In this document: positions 1-13,375 of the stretch, piece by piece
Layout: every line of letters begins with the position of its first letter
Position numbering within the stretch: position 1 is the stretch's first letter
Origin: Harmothoe impar
Taxonomy: Eukaryota > Annelida > Polychaeta > Phyllodocida > Polynoidae
DNA length: 64,000 nucleotides
Direction: 5' to 3'
Assembly (NCBI GenBank): GCA_947462335.1
Contig: OX381716.1
Span: 2,600,438 to 2,664,437, forward strand
Translations under genes and position numbers: made by a program
The notes under the pieces: model-generated
The model's input: only the letters and a program-made list of their open reading frames with translations
Told to the model about the DNA's origin: nothing
The model's database searches: none

Positions 1-1029
1 GAATACAACATACTAGCTTTAGCTGAGAAATATGTTTGACATGTTGAATGCAATTCTAATAGAAATAGGTTTATGTACAGGCCAGCCTTTACATGCCTGC
101 AGGAGAGGGAGGGGAGGGGCTAGGGGAGGAATGACAAATACCCACACTCCCACATATGAGACTCACTGACTGATATTAGCAATCAGACTAATAAGGAAGA
201 CCCATCATGACCTGGGAGGTTGCCATAACAACCATCTCAACAACCACCCACCATGATCGGAATGGCCGGAAACAGGCATCTAGAATTCTGCACGGCACAA
301 TATCTGTTAATGTCCTCTCGTTTGGATGCTCTGCAAGCATAGCCTCTTGATGTGGTGCTCCTTCTGTGGTGACCAAAAGGGTTCTCTGTGGGCTTTAAAT
401 ATCTAGCATGGGCATCAGGCTGCTAGGAGATTCTATCAAATCCAAGACATATTTATTGATCTACTTTATCTATCAGTGATTGTGCTGGCTGTATCAGTAC
501 AGAGATGTTAAACACCTAAACCAGTGGTGGCATGTCTCTTTACAGAATGTATGTTATTCTCCAAGGACAACTCAATTATTTACACATTTAGATTAAAGCC
601 CTGGGAAGTCACTTCTAAAGCCCTCTGAGAATCATACTTTGGCTTAATGTAATGAACCCTTTGGTATTATGAATAGGGGTTTACCATCCCACAAACCCGT
701 CTCCAGACTCCTTTAAGTGACAACGAAGCTGGTCTTCTAGGTGGAGTTGTCAGATAGAAGACCTACTTGGCATGTACCAGCCCAAAACCTGACATTTGCC
801 AGCTCCTGATTCTGTATGTTGGATGGTAACCTTATAGGTTAGACAACATTTAACTTGTTTATTTTAATGTCTGGAGACTGTGGTAGTTCCCAGAGCCTTC
901 CTTCAGAAGAGAGTATGGGAACAAGAGTACTGTGAACTTATACATATTTAAGGGAGTGTTTATTTTGTGACAACAGAGGGGGGTGGGTTGGTGGATTATT
1001 GCATGTGCATGTTTACACTTTTTGTTGGT

Positions 1030-1250
1030 CACCCACGTGGGAGGGGTCTTCATTTTTTTGCCCCCCCCCCTAAGATTGAGTGCGGCCAACCCCTTAGACC
1101 TATGGTAGCGTGCTGCCTTTTTCTCTAAAAAGGGGTGCATTTTTTTCAGTCCCCCCTCAAAAGGGGATCTGAATTTCTTTGGTCCCCCCTTCAGGGGACC
1201 CAAATTTTTTTGGTACCCCCCAAAATCCACCAACCTTCCCATGATGTTAA
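1030..1250. repeat. Dispersed C/G-run element, copy 1
   Basis: Alternating runs of C and T with phrases such as CCCCTTAGACC, TATGGTAGCGTGC and AAAAAGGGGTGCAT. The same phrases recur at 23,195-23,420 (its duplicate) and, degenerated, near 26,030-26,215 and 55,545-55,745. It is a dispersed repeat family of unknown class; no terminal repeats are evident. Confidence 0.55.
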
Positions 1251-1853
1251 TAAATGACCAGTCCCTTAGGATATACCTTAAGAGTAAAATTTGGTTTCAT
1301 ATTTTAGCATTCCCACAAATTCCGTGAAAATTTGCACACAGCGAAAAAGGTTAAAACCACATTGAAAACCCACATCTACAGTTAGGGTAGGACTGCCAAC
1401 AATGGATGTCAGCTTGTGTAAAATTGGTAGTTGCCTTTGTCCCAGGAAGGGGCAGTTCTGAATGACAAAACAAAGATCACATAATCCGCCATAGAAGAGT
1501 CATAGAACTGGGCTTTTAAGGATCATGATGGCAGAATGGATACCAATCTCTGTCCTGTCTATGAAAATGATACTATGGAAGGTACTTTTTGATTAATCAT
1601 AGTCTCCAGCATTGTTGTCCTTGATTCTTATAGTGACCGCGGAGAATGTGAAGCTATGGATATCCCTTATCCTCAAGGTCCCTCAGTTTTAGACACAAGA
1701 CTGATTCTGAACTTAGTTGTATTATGTCGACCCCAAGTGCAGACATTATGGAAAGCTATTTGTATGTGAGGGAGAAGTAAGTAGGCATGATACATCAATC
1801 TGTGGTGACTGTGTTGGTATATTGTGATGACAAATGGTGCCTTAAAGCTGTCC

Positions 1854-2880
1854 TTAACCCTTTAGTGTATCATGCCCTTGGTGGTATAAAATGCAGCCCT
1901 AGTGAGCAACTCACCAGTGCTGTATAAAAGCACCAAGCTGACTGTATGTGGTTAAGGCTTTCCCAAAGGCACCAATACAACACTGGTGAGCTACTCAACA
2001 GAGCTGCATTCATGTATCATGATGAACAAGGCATGAAGTTTTGAGGCATGATGCCGCCAAGTGGGTTTATGTAGCATTCAGCCTGATGTTCACAGAGACG
2101 GATGTGACAGATCCACAACACGGGTGCAGAAGCTGCAAGCAACTCACAAAAACTGCTGCTGTGCCTGCAGCCATGCACTCACTGAATTATAATTTTAACT
2201 CCATGAAGTATTTTGAATTCAATGTCATCAGCAGAGAAGCATTAGCTTTGTGTGCAGGGAGCTTCTCCCAGACAGCGATAGTAGTTTTTATTATATCAGC
2301 TACTTCTGCCTCAATCACTCCATTAGTCTTTAAGGATGACATGTCGCTAAAAGGCAGCTTAGCCTCTCAAGTAACTCCCGGGTGCTGCATTGGTGCATCA
2401 TGTCAACCCTTCCGGATCCTGAAAGCTCTGTAAGGTCCGCAGCATTAGGGAGTTACTCATCAGAGCTGCATTCGGTTTGAAAAAAGGACTAGACGCATTA
2501 ACACACTCACGGGTATTTAGAGGATTAACTACATAGACAGTGACAGAGAGACAGATTAAATCTAACAATAAGAAAGCATTAGCCCAGAGAGAAATACATG
2601 TACATACATGAAATAATCAATTTTTATTTTATTTTAATAGCTATCTGGAATGAACTAGCTATACATTTTTGACTTTCTGTTATTCTATACACTACTCTTT
2701 GATGGTCCAATAGACAATTTCAGTAGAGCCAAAGGTATAAACGTCACATACCCAACTGCTGCTGAGTACATTTACTGTGCCTTAAATTGTACTTCACCCT
2801 AAAATGTGCATTAGCGCATTATGCTATTTACATAGACAACAATTGTGATGCTTTAGCGACATCTGCCCTTAAAAGGTTAA
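1854..2880. mobile_element. Long TTAA-flanked element (copy A)
   Basis: The left end TTAACCCTTTAGTG matches the left end of the short MITE family (42,052; 26,687). The right end (CTTTAGCGACATCTG...GGTTAA) matches their right end. The interior is about 1 kb instead of about 0.25 kb. It contains family pieces (GCTGCATTGGTGCATCATG) plus a unique core at about 2,090-2,345. The core keeps an open minus-strand frame in copy B (24,231-24,506; 91 aa) that I do not recognise. TTAA ends with CCCTTT termini suggest the piggyBac superfamily; no transposase is visible. Confidence 0.5.
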
Positions 2881-4385
2881 AGGGTCGTATTATCATTAAT
2901 CTAAACCAGCCCTTTTTCAAAATGGCTGTCACAATATAATCAAGATGTACTGCACTTGTCTCCAATCAGCCCGGCATGTTGACATCTAATGAAGCCCATG
3001 GAGTCATGATAACAAATAACTAACTACAAATCAGCACTGCTGCAATAATCGCTCACCAGCTTTATCAGGCTTCATCTGATTTCTCTAAGTGCCTTCACAA
3101 TGTCTCAATGCATTGACTTCTATACAGGGGCTAGACTAGATGTCTCCACTTTTGTCAAAGTCAAGATATGGCTGTTTTGATAAAGGGAACATGATAGGAC
3201 AAGGTCAGTCAGGTCTAATTGGTCAGCAAAGTGGGCAGAGCTAGGCTGTAAACAAGCAATAGTTGGCTTCTACTAATACATTGTAATGTCATGCTTACAC
3301 AGAGCGAAGAAACAGCGTCAAAAGGGAGTCCAGGTTGCCTCCAGAATGACCCCCCTCTTCAGGGGAGCCCAGGTCACTTCAGTGAGGCCAGGTGACTCTC
3401 TGGCTGAGGGAGTCACTTTGGGGAGTCATATGACCGTACCACAGCCAATAAAAGGACCAACTTTTGCCCTTCCTCATTTCTCCACTTCTAGTGGCTTGTT
3501 TTTAGTCTTCATGTCCTATCTCAACTATGTAAGGTGCCAGATATTTGATTTAACTGAAGAATGTCATATTTCACATTCCCACTATATGTACCTCCCAAGT
3601 ATTTCCTAACCCATGAGGCAATCAAATAACACAACAAATCACTCGTGAAGTAATCAGTTGTAAACAATTCTTATTTTGTGTCTTCAATACAATAAGATTC
3701 ATCACATCACACAATAATCAGGACTGATTAATGACAACAAATAAGGAGCTGTAAATCAAGACAGCCAGATTAACTAACTCAACGTAATCAGACTCTATGG
3801 TTTCTCTAACTGACTTCACAAGTACCATCTCGCATTCCTGAATCCACTCATTACGAGAGACCAGATTAGTACTGTTTATATTAGATATACTGCATCTCTC
3901 AGCTATTGGTGGGGACTGGTACTGTTGAACATCTTTTAGATTAGGTTGGAGCATTCATGGCTGTACTGGGGGGGGGGGGGGTTGACATGCTCTTGCAACT
4001 GTCCCTGTTGTTGAATAATGAACACTCTCTCAGTAAGCCTCTTAAGGTCTTGTCTATATAAGTTATGACTTAGGCAGGCTTTGGGGAGATGCAAAGGAGG
4101 AGTTGAAAACTGTGTGTTTTTCATTGAGTCCATCAACTTTACATGGCATTATCAGTTAACTTTATCCAATATTATGAAACATTAAGCTTTCAAAAAGTGG
4201 TTTATTGGGTCTAACCATATTTTCATGGCCTAGCTCAGCCAGGTTGCACTTCTGCTGTCAGTACCCTTCATATTCACTTTGCCTCTTATAGTCATTTTGT
4301 TGCCATTTAACAATTCTATCCGACGGGAACTGTTCCCGATTGATCAATGAATTTGTGTACACATTTTATATGAAAGTCATGCTAG

Positions 4386-4745
4386 CAAGCTCCGTCAATA
4401 CCTACTCTACTCCCCCTCACACCTCCCACACCTGCTCTAGTCCCCCTCACACCTCCCACACCTACTTTAGTCCTGTCACACCTCCCACACCTACTCTAGT
4501 CCTCTGACACCTCCCACACCTACTCTAGTCCTGTCACACCTCCCACACCTACTCTAGTCCCCCTCACACCTCCCACACCTACTCTAGTCCTGCTCACACC
4601 TCCCATACCTACTCTAGTACTGCTCACACCTCCCACACCTACACTAGTCCCCCTCACACCTCCCACACCTACTTTAGTCCTGCTCATACCCCCCACACCT
4701 ACTCTAGTCCTGCTCACCCCCCCCGACCTACTCTAGTCCTGCTCC
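4386..4745. repeat. C-rich minisatellite, about 30-bp unit, long allele
   Basis: About twelve imperfect copies of CACACCTCCCACACCTACTC followed by TAGTCC plus a few variable bases. The minus-strand frame through it (GVGGVSRTRV-type repeats) is a product of the array. Copy B carries the same motif at 26,228-26,345 in about four units only. Confidence 0.85.
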
Positions 4746-5319
4746 TACCTCGGCCCCTGGTCTCCTGTTTTTACTCCTCCATCTCTAATCCCCTTCATCT
4801 GCTTAGCTGAATAGTGTTTGTAACATCCTCAGCAGAATCTACTTAATCCTAGAACTGCCTTCAGTGCCTTCTGGCACTAGATAAGGGTCCTGCTGCAGGG
4901 ACATTCTACTGCTTGTGTGGAATTGAAAGATGGTTTTCACCTCAATCAACTCGGAGTTGAACGGGTTTGCTAGCATGCTACTACTAGGCTATGGATATCC
5001 CTGTTCACCTACACACGTCCCACCTACACAGGTGACTGCCCAAGTGAGCCACCCCTGTGGGCCTACCTGCCACGTATTGGGAATACTGATCCCCATTAAT
5101 TGTATTTTCAACGTTTCCCATATAGACTCTTCTGCAAATTTGAGGCACAAGACACAAAATGGACCAAGTTTTGAATATAGAACTGCTGGACCGCTATTGT
5201 TAAAATCTCCAAACTGATTACTAGCATACAGTCCAGATGTACATACTAGCAGTGTGTCTCCTGAGAGAAAGTTGACCTACTGGAGTGGTGCTGAGACGCA
5301 GGGTGTTTGCTCCCCGGGT

Positions 5320-5470
5320 CCCCAGCTGATTAAGTGACTAAGGCGGCAGACTGGGGGTTGATGGGAGTTGATGCATCTGCCTAATTAAAGCTGCAGTACA
5401 GGAATCTAGTAGTGTGCTGATCTGCCTCTAGATGGTGCTGTTAAAGTCAGCGGGGAATACTCTTTAAAGG
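5320..5470. other. Strongly conserved non-coding stretch between copies
   Basis: The region around GCTGATTAAGTGACTAAGGC to GGTGCTGTTAAAGTCAGC is almost unchanged in copy B (27,035-27,185), although sequence just upstream is heavily diverged. It holds several TAAT/ATTA cores (TTAATTAAAG-like). It may be a conserved regulatory or RNA element, or simply the resumption of high identity after the diverged middle. Confidence 0.3.
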
Positions 5471-7678
5471 ATTCCTTCACAGAGAGTACTGTCTGAGAGG
5501 TTCAAATATTCAGTGGCTATAGGTTGAAAGATATCAGAAGTCTACATTTTTTTCGGTTATGTACAATCATGACAGTACATTGAACTTATTATGATTTTTA
5601 ATAAATGTGAAGTTGATGCTTATCATTCCTTCAATTGATATTCCAGTTAGTTTATCAAATAATCTCCACAATAATAGACCTGATTTTAGTTGGAGGGATA
5701 CAATATCAATAAATATACAAATTGTAGGATTTCATAGGATAATAATGGGCAAACTTTTTTCTGGATGGATCCCTGACATGGAAGGGAGAAATACATTTTT
5801 AACTGCATCTAACCCTCTGAGAAATCACACAACATCATACGTATACTGACTGTCTGATGATAAAGTCTATAATGTACTGGCCTGACATAGAGAAGACAAT
5901 ACTAAAACATTCATGGAGCAGTTATACACTTAACTTATTACAATAAGTGCAGAGGTTGATAATGCTGCTCCCTTTGTGGCTGCAGGCATGACTGAAGGAG
6001 GTCATTTACTGGACGGGTGGAGATGGGGACAGTAATTGTCCTGTGAGTGATCACAGGCTAAGATATGAGCCCTGGAGGCAGGAGGGGGAGAAATGGTTGA
6101 TTACAATAGGTTTCATACAAGACAGTAGATGTTTATTTTTAGGGGCTGGAAAGGCAAGACAGGGGGAAAAAGGGTGTGGCATGGTAGAATGCCTAGAGAT
6201 AATACAACAGGAGTCCAGCCTGAGCAATCACACCTAATACAGCCAGAATATGAAAGTAGTGCACAACACCAAATTACTTAACCAATACACTAATCATTGA
6301 TGCTTGCTGATGGCATGCAGATAGGGGCACATTGTCTGTCCATTTTCTGTGTCATGGGAACAGTAAGGGGAATCCAATTAGTGAAATATGTGAGCTGCCC
6401 TGCCCTTGGTACCTGGTCTGAAATATTCAGCAGACATCATCAGGGTTAAACTACCCTTGTTCAGCATTCTTATTAAGATTTCACATAACCTTAATAAAGT
6501 GTCAAATCTATGGAACCCGTATTGTGTCCCAGTGATGTTGCATATGGAGGTGGTGGTGATAACAAAAGAATTACATTTAATAATTCCTTTAAGATGCTCT
6601 ACAATTTGATTATGATGTATGGCTGTAGTATGAAGTCAACGGTGCAAAGAGCAACTCATTCTGAGCATGGTTCACTCTATCTGAAATTAATTCGGTAATG
6701 GACTATCATAAGATATCATCAGGTTACAAACTACACTGTCCTTGTCTCTCTCTCTCCTCCTCTCCCAATTTCAGGATGGAAGGCCTCAGAAACTTCTCTA
6801 TGGTTTGCTGATTGAGAAAACCTGAATGGAATAATTTCCTCGACTTGTGTGTGATCAATACCAGAAATTCCTGGTATTCTAATACAACTGCCAATCACAG
6901 ACTCCAGTAGCATGATCCAGAATCCTCCTCTGCACCTTTTCTTCCCTCCACCTGTCTGTCTGTCTGTCCTGTTCTGTCTATTCCATCATGTGTTTTTTTT
7001 GTCTTTTTATCACTTTCACCAAAACAGGTTGCAGCAATCCTCAGATCCATTTACATGCTTTAGGGACAAACAGTTACACCGTCCCCATCAAACTCTGAGG
7101 GTGTCTGAGAGCTAATGGCTTTAATTGAAAAGCTTTAACATATTTCACTAATCAAAGACAGCCTGCGGTAATAGAACAGGGAACCTTTGTCTCCTAAGTC
7201 CTTGCTTAAGGATTTAATTTGAAAATTCCATTTGTAGTCTTGTTTTCTTAAACTAAAGGATTTCTGAGGACATTCACACATTTTAATTGTACTCACATTT
7301 GGCAATAGGCACCGTCTGGTGTGAGGTTGCATGCTTTAGTCTTCATAGTCCTTTAAAAAATTCTCTTTCAACATCTGTCATCATGATGATTTAAGGTGGG
7401 CGACTAGCTAGCACTGCATCAGTGCATTATACAGACATAACAAAAACCATGAATATCTATCCACTAATTTGGGGAGATGCAGGTATTGGTCTGCCTCCAG
7501 GTGTCCACCTGAATTTACCTGTTTGTCCAAGCTCTGATCTGCCAATACCCTTTACAGGCAGTTTGCACTTTGGGGTATTGTCCACGTTGCCGAACAACAA
7601 TTTGGCTTCATATCCATTCAAGAAACTGCATTCATTCAAGTTGGCTCATATTAGGGATTAAGGGCTCTTTCTAACCCC

Positions 7679-7830
7679 TTAACCCTTGAAGGATGAAATA
7701 ATGCATTGGTGCATCATGACAACAAATATCATTTAGCATCATGCCTGCTGAATCTATGCGGTTGATACACTGCCAACCGGTTAGTACGATGCATACATGC
7801 AGGCACCAGTCAGCTCACCTATGTAGAGTG
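7679..7830. mobile_element. TTAA-family MITE fragment (copy A; duplicate near 29,356)
   Basis: Begins TTAACCCTTGAAGGATG and contains CATTGGTGCATCATGACAAC and the TTTAGC motif of the family. The right terminal repeat is missing. The duplicate starts at 29,356. Confidence 0.5.
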
Positions 7831-9862
7831 CTGTTGAGTGTGGGCCAGCCTGTTGGGACAATATGGCTACTGACAGCCCAGCTAGCCGCCAACCCCTCCA
7901 ATGGACCAATGCAGCAAGAAAGGAGGACTTATTTCATGATGAGGTGGTGTCTATGTTGGTTTAGCATATTGCTAATGAAATCGTGTGTAAAAGCTGTCTT
8001 TGCAACATGTATAATAACAGCAGATTTGAAAAACATTTATCATTTAAATACTGTATATTAAAATGGAAGATTTTATATATTTGCCTGTCACGCTTCAGCA
8101 ATTTCCAAAATGTTATCAACACCTTTTTTGGAAAGTAACCTGTTTGTGCTGCATTGGTCTATCGTGCCGTGTCCAATTAAGGAGAGTTAGAGTAGGTTGG
8201 ACAGGCATCGAAGGGACAGCATGGAGCAGTAAAGGCAGGCAGAATGTGCCCTGGATGGACCGTAATGGGCTATAGAGCTGAGGAACAGGGACCATTCATT
8301 ATGTCAGGTAGTGCCTAAACTGGATATATACTGAACTTGCTGATGACACTTCGGAAAGCTAGCTGTACCATGTATTGGCTAAAGTTTCTGACTCCAAGCT
8401 TGATAATATTATTTTTGTCACACATACAACATGCATACCTCTGTAGGCAAAGCACAGTGCAATACACCAATGGATAAGTCATTGCTATTTCTTTTTTGAT
8501 TTCATTGAGTCAAGCTTATAGGAGTCAACCCTATTAGGGGATTAACTTCTTCTTGAAACACATAAGTATCGAATTTACATAAGACAGTAACACTGAACAC
8601 AGAGAAAAGCAAATATGTCAACTGTGTCTCTCACCTGGCTCTGGTCAAACTGCTAATGACTGCTTATATGAAAAGTAAACTCAAGTTGACCCTTCATATA
8701 AGCAGAGGCATTAGCTTTTTAACACTCCATTTTTACCAGAGCCACTTGATAGACACTGTTGACTCCTTTATCTTTCTAGCTAACTGCTCGTGTTATAAAT
8801 ACGGATTTAATCTAAGTGCATCTTTTTGAGTCTCCATTGCTCTGTGACTACACCTACGGCTGCCCTCACCCATGCTGTGGTAGACTTACAGCATATCAAA
8901 AGCCTGTCCCTTTTCCACCATGTCTATATGGTGTCGGAGGTTAAAGAACCTTTGTTTTTGTAAATGTGTAGGAGCTGGATTTCTGTCTTCGGCTCATCTC
9001 ATAGATTCAATCAGCCTGGATTACCCGAGCCTTTGGCCTACCTTTTACTTGTTAAAAATTTAAACTTGAGTCTCCTCCCCACTTTCAATATGGTCAATAT
9101 GTATTCAACCCTTTCAGATCAGCATGCACCTTCTTCATTTTATATGAAAGAGGTCCCAATATTGTCCTGATATTGTCAAGATCAGATCATATATACAGGC
9201 AATGCTGCATTGCAGATGTCACCATGTGTGATATTTAATCAGCTATAGCTGAAAGAATATCCAGTTCCATTCTCTAAGCAATCTGTCCATGAACAGAGCC
9301 CTGGCAGAAGAAAGCTATATGTGTAAAGCTTTCCCACTGATCTTTGTCTCAAGACAAAGGGAGATGAATTACTCCAGAGGGAAACAATAATGTGATATGT
9401 CAAATAAATGTCAGATGTGAGCGGATACTAGCGGCCAATCAGATCTCCTGCAGTAAATTCTGTATCCTGCCTTCTACCCTTTGTCACCTAGGTGCATGTA
9501 TGCAGTCTTGACAAATAGCTCAACACAGTGCTACATTCATATTGTTTCATATTGAACCTTCAGGGCTGGTTCACTCCCATAGGTTCAGTATGATACAACT
9601 GCTCCTTCTTTTGTTCATTCCTTTCTTTTGTCCTCCTTTTTTTTGGCCCACTAGATGCCTTGGGTTAATAAGTTCATTCTCCCTTCTTGCATGAGGTTTC
9701 ATTAAACTTTAGAAACCTTACTCTGAAATCTGTATTCCCAGAAGGAGTCATCAATCCTTCAGAAAACAACATCCCCTGGCAGAGCCTGCCTCATATTTCA
9801 GTCATGGCTCCCGTCTCCTGAGGAAGTTTATGATACATTTTACTTCCTGCACGTCATGTTCT

Positions 9863-10095
9863 ATATAATGCCTTAATGCATTATGCCTTACTCACCGTGA
9901 TGCATTAATGAAGCCCTGGCAAGTAACCACCAAGTGCTACATTCAAGCATCATGCCAACCCTATGGGCTAAATACACTACCAAAGGGTCAGCATGATGCA
10001 TCAATGCAGCGCTGTTGAGCTACTCACCCGGGCTGTTTTGGTGCATCATGACAGAAAATATCAGCCTTTAGCGACATGCCATCTTAAAGATGTTT
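9863..10095. mobile_element. TTAA-family MITE at the copy A breakpoint
   Basis: Family phrases TAATGCATTATGCC, GTGCTACATTCAAGCATCATG, TTTGGTGCATCATGAC and CCTTTAGCGACATG in the usual order; terminal TTAA ends have decayed. It sits exactly where homology to copy B ends, so it may mark or have promoted the breakpoint. Confidence 0.55.
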
Positions 10096-10455
10096 TATTG
10101 GAAGACCAAAGTGACAGTTGTTGGTGTCAGGTGTAAATAGAAATACTCATAAACAGATCTTTAAATCACTTCTTCCAAGTCTACACATTTCCCCTGTTTT
10201 TGTAGTTTTCATCTTTTTCTAAATATGTTTTTTGGTTTGACTTTATCAACTGCTCCTGCGGCAGCCATAAAACTCTCTTTACCACTTTGTTACATTAAAT
10301 CACACACGGCAGACTCATAAAGAACAGCCATGTTTTGCAGTGTCAACATGACTTGCTGTGTATTTGTGTGTACATGGTATGTGTTCCATATGATTAACCC
10401 AGGACTCTGCTATCATCTAACTTAATATCCATGAATGTATGTGATTGATATGTAA

Positions 10456-10660
10456 ACATGTTTGTGGTGTGGAGTACATCTTATTTATGTATCTGACATG
10501 ATGCGGTGTATGTTAACATGTTTGTGGTATGGAGTACATCTTACTTATGTATCTGACATGATGCGGTCTATGTTAACATTTTTGTGGTATGGAGTACATC
10601 TTATTTATGTATCTGACATGATGTGGTGTATGTTAACAAGTTTGTGGTATGGAGTACATC
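10456..10660. repeat. 60-bp tandem repeat, about 3.4 copies
   Basis: Unit ACATGTTTGTGGTATGGAGT... repeats with an exact 60-base period and few substitutions. A 60-bp unit keeps frame, giving an artefactual repetitive open frame. Confidence 0.9.
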
Positions 10661-10675
10661 AGGTGTAACCAAACC

Positions 10676-10855
10676 TTAAGTGTGTGTGTAGAGTGTAGGG
10701 CAGGGTGGGGCAGACATGAGGAATGTGTCTGTGTGTATGTGAGTGTGTGTTTGTAGAGGTGGGTAGGGCAGACATGAGGCATGAGTGTGTGTGTATGTGA
10801 GTGTGTTTTGTAGAGGTGTGTAGGGCAGGGAAGGGCAGGCATGAGGTATGTTGTA
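10676..10855. repeat. GT-rich imperfect repeats
   Basis: About three units of 60-70 bases built from TGTGTGTATGTGAGTGTG and AGGGCAGACATGAGG. Microsatellite-derived; the frames across it are artefacts. Confidence 0.75.
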
Positions 10856-11514
10856 CAAACCAGGAAATGATAGCAACAGCTAATATAGCATGCCCCCCAT
10901 GGTTCGCAGCCCTTCACAACAGTCACTCTTACTGTGTTAACTCAGGGAGGTTGATAGATCAATAATTGTGTGCCTTGTGCCTGTTCCTGAAACGGTATGG
11001 CAAAATGAGCAATTTGTCATCCCTCTAGGATAGTGGCTCATATACTAGTGCTAGGATGTGTCACTCAAGGCAGAAGGCTGATTGATAGAGAGAGACTATA
11101 TTATGGGGTCATCTTCGCTGAACAGCATCTTGATACACTTATATTTAGGACTTGCATTTTTCATGGACATTAAAAAATATACTACATGGTAATCCAGCAT
11201 ACTCCTTACTCTTTACAGCCTGCTCCCAGTGCCCCACGTAATGATCCTATATACTTCATCCCTCCTGAACTCCCCCAGCTCTCCAAGCCTCCCACCCAGG
11301 AATGCCAGAAACCATTTCTGCCTTTCATTAATGGTCATCCCAGTGCCCATAATTGAAGCCCCATTTTGTACCCAATAAAATGGCTGCCATCTACACTCCC
11401 TATATGTGACATGCCGGGCAATATTAGCAATATTGGAAACATAGTGCTACCTAGGCTCCTTTCACAACTAGGTTAGGGTCCTTCACTGCATAAGCCATCC
11501 GCTTTTTCCTACTT

Positions 11515-11815
11515 TAATACTAGCTTAGAGTTGATGGAAAGTTGCTTAAAGTAGGACCAGCAACTTTCCTGCAACTTTAAGCAACTTTTGTCAACTTTAA
11601 TCATACCGGCAACTTTAAGCCATATCAGAACTTGCTTAAAGTAGGATAAGCAACTTTCCTGCAACTTTAAGCATATGCGTAAAGTAGGACCAGCAACTTT
11701 CCTGCAACTTCTATCCACTTTCATCATGCCAAATATTTCCTGCAACTTTAATCCATACCAAAACTGGCTTAAAGTTAGACGAGCAACTTTCCTGCAACTT
11801 TAAGCAACTTTATTG
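11515..11815. repeat. GCAACTTTAAGC-motif repeat cluster
   Basis: Many copies of GCAACTTTAAGC / AAAGTAGGACCAGCAACTTT in loosely tandem arrangement. The motif recurs at 21,430-21,960 and 40,425-40,560, so it is a dispersed family. Confidence 0.75.
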
Positions 11816-12477
11816 GATAGACTAGACTACCTTTTTGTTTTTTATTCTCTATTAAGCAATGCCCATTCATTGCCTTACTTTAATAATTATTTGCGTTGCT
11901 TCAGCACCGCAATTTAAGTCAGGTAGGTGACTCGTAATGCTTAAGTACTGAAATCTGTCTGTATACAAATCACAATGCTGAAACAGTGACCAGAACTGGA
12001 CTATTTTATACACTGCAGGGTCATTTTCTCCAGCATATCGTATTGCTCCAATAGGGGGAAACTCTATTTTAAAATATTGTCCAAGTCTTGTTTTATATAA
12101 ATTGACATTGTGATTATCATACATGAATTTAGAAAGTGTCATTTTGTATTTTATTCATTTTTAGGAGCATGCTCGTATCATACTCCTGTTCATGTGGTGC
12201 ATTTTTTCATCTCTTGTAATGCCAGTGAAGGGTCACCTCAGGCCCCTCAGGTTATGATTATAGGCTCATTGAGCCGTGTCCCACCAGCCCTAGTCAGCAG
12301 AAATGAGCAATTGGAATTGCAGCAACGCACTGGAGCTTTGCTCTAAACCTTCAAACTCAAATTTAACATTGAAAACACAAAACAACACAGTCGTAAGAAG
12401 TCAAATCATGTTTTATTCAATCAATCCTGCATTGTCATCAAAGTTAAAATTATTCATTAACATGGCATAACGTGAAA

Positions 12478-12597
12478 ATTGCTATGGTGAAGTCCTAACA
12501 AGAGCTATGCATCACAATAACTTTAAACCATTAAATTATTATGGTGAAATCCTAACAAGAGCTATGCATCACAATAACTTTAAACCATTAAATTATT
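12478..12597. repeat. Tandem duplication of about 59 bp
   Basis: Two near-identical copies of the segment holding TCCTAACAAGAGCTATGC and ACTTTAAACCATTAAATTAT, directly adjacent. Confidence 0.9.
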
Positions 12598-13375
12598 CAT
12601 GCATCATCTAGATGACAGGCATAATGCACTTAAGCACTAAAAACATTCCTTAGAGGGTTTATGATTTTCGTTGAGTTCATGAGACAAAAAACATATATAT
12701 GTGTGTAAACATAGGGCTTTTATTACTGAACACAAAAGTTTAAATACAAACTAAAGCATGGAAGTCAAGTGGATTGTGATGGGATATATCTTTGCCTGAG
12801 TAAGGGTAGACTAGTGGCTAAACTGGTTCATGGTCCATCCAGATTGGGTAGGATACACCAGATAGTAAACCCTGTGATTCTCTTACCATACCTGATCCAT
12901 ACAATGCTACACCCTTGTTAATAGGCATTTAGAAATTCACCACGGCAACTCAGAGGCCCAGCTCCTGGTACAAAGTCCAATGAACCAGTTACTAAGGGCT
13001 GTTCATGGTGCTGTGATTTCCCTATTATACATAATCCATATCATGTTAGTAGGACTTGCATGGTTCCATGGTGTACATTTCCCCCCCTGGAGATGCCATA
13101 CAATAATCTATTAGACCCGGAAGCCATGAAGGGAAATAGAGCCGAGGCACATTTGTCCATCAGCCCCTGCACCCTTCATGGCTATAATTAATCATACTAA
13201 TACTAAGAGCTTGCAGCATCATGTTTAATTGTAGTTCTGAAGAGCCAATTTAGTACTCTTAAGAATAACACACTGAACTATTTATCTCTATTTAATTCCC
13301 TTGAGCATACATGCTTCAAAAATGTGCTCATTCAAATATGAGATAGCGCTGGCGTGGGCAGACAAATAGCACATT

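Larger units (their letters stand above)
1..9862. repeat. Segmental duplication, copy A (truncated by window start)
   Basis: This whole stretch reappears at 22,172-31,566 in the same orientation. Stretches compared by eye (1-3,100 and about 5,560-9,860) differ at only about one to a few bases per hundred. The middle part (about 3,190-5,560) is much more diverged, with indels. Homology stops just after CATGTTCT at 9,855-9,862, where copy A runs into a TTAA-family MITE. Because homology begins at base 1, the true left end lies outside the window. No multi-exon gene or convincing long frame is visible; short frames here mostly fall in MITEs or minisatellites. Confidence 0.93.

Noticed and set aside
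2041..2433. 130-codon plus frame conserved in both copies (also 24,205)
   Set aside because: Begins with TTG, lies across MITE pieces, and conservation simply follows recent duplication.
11867..12142. 91-codon minus frame with mixed composition
   Set aside because: Looks moderately protein-like, but no recognised domain, no convincing splice partner and no homologous copy in the window.
12166..12346. Possible plus-strand 3' exon after TTTTTAG (ends in ...QQRTGALL)
   Set aside because: Acceptor is plausible, but no upstream exon or poly(A) signal fits.
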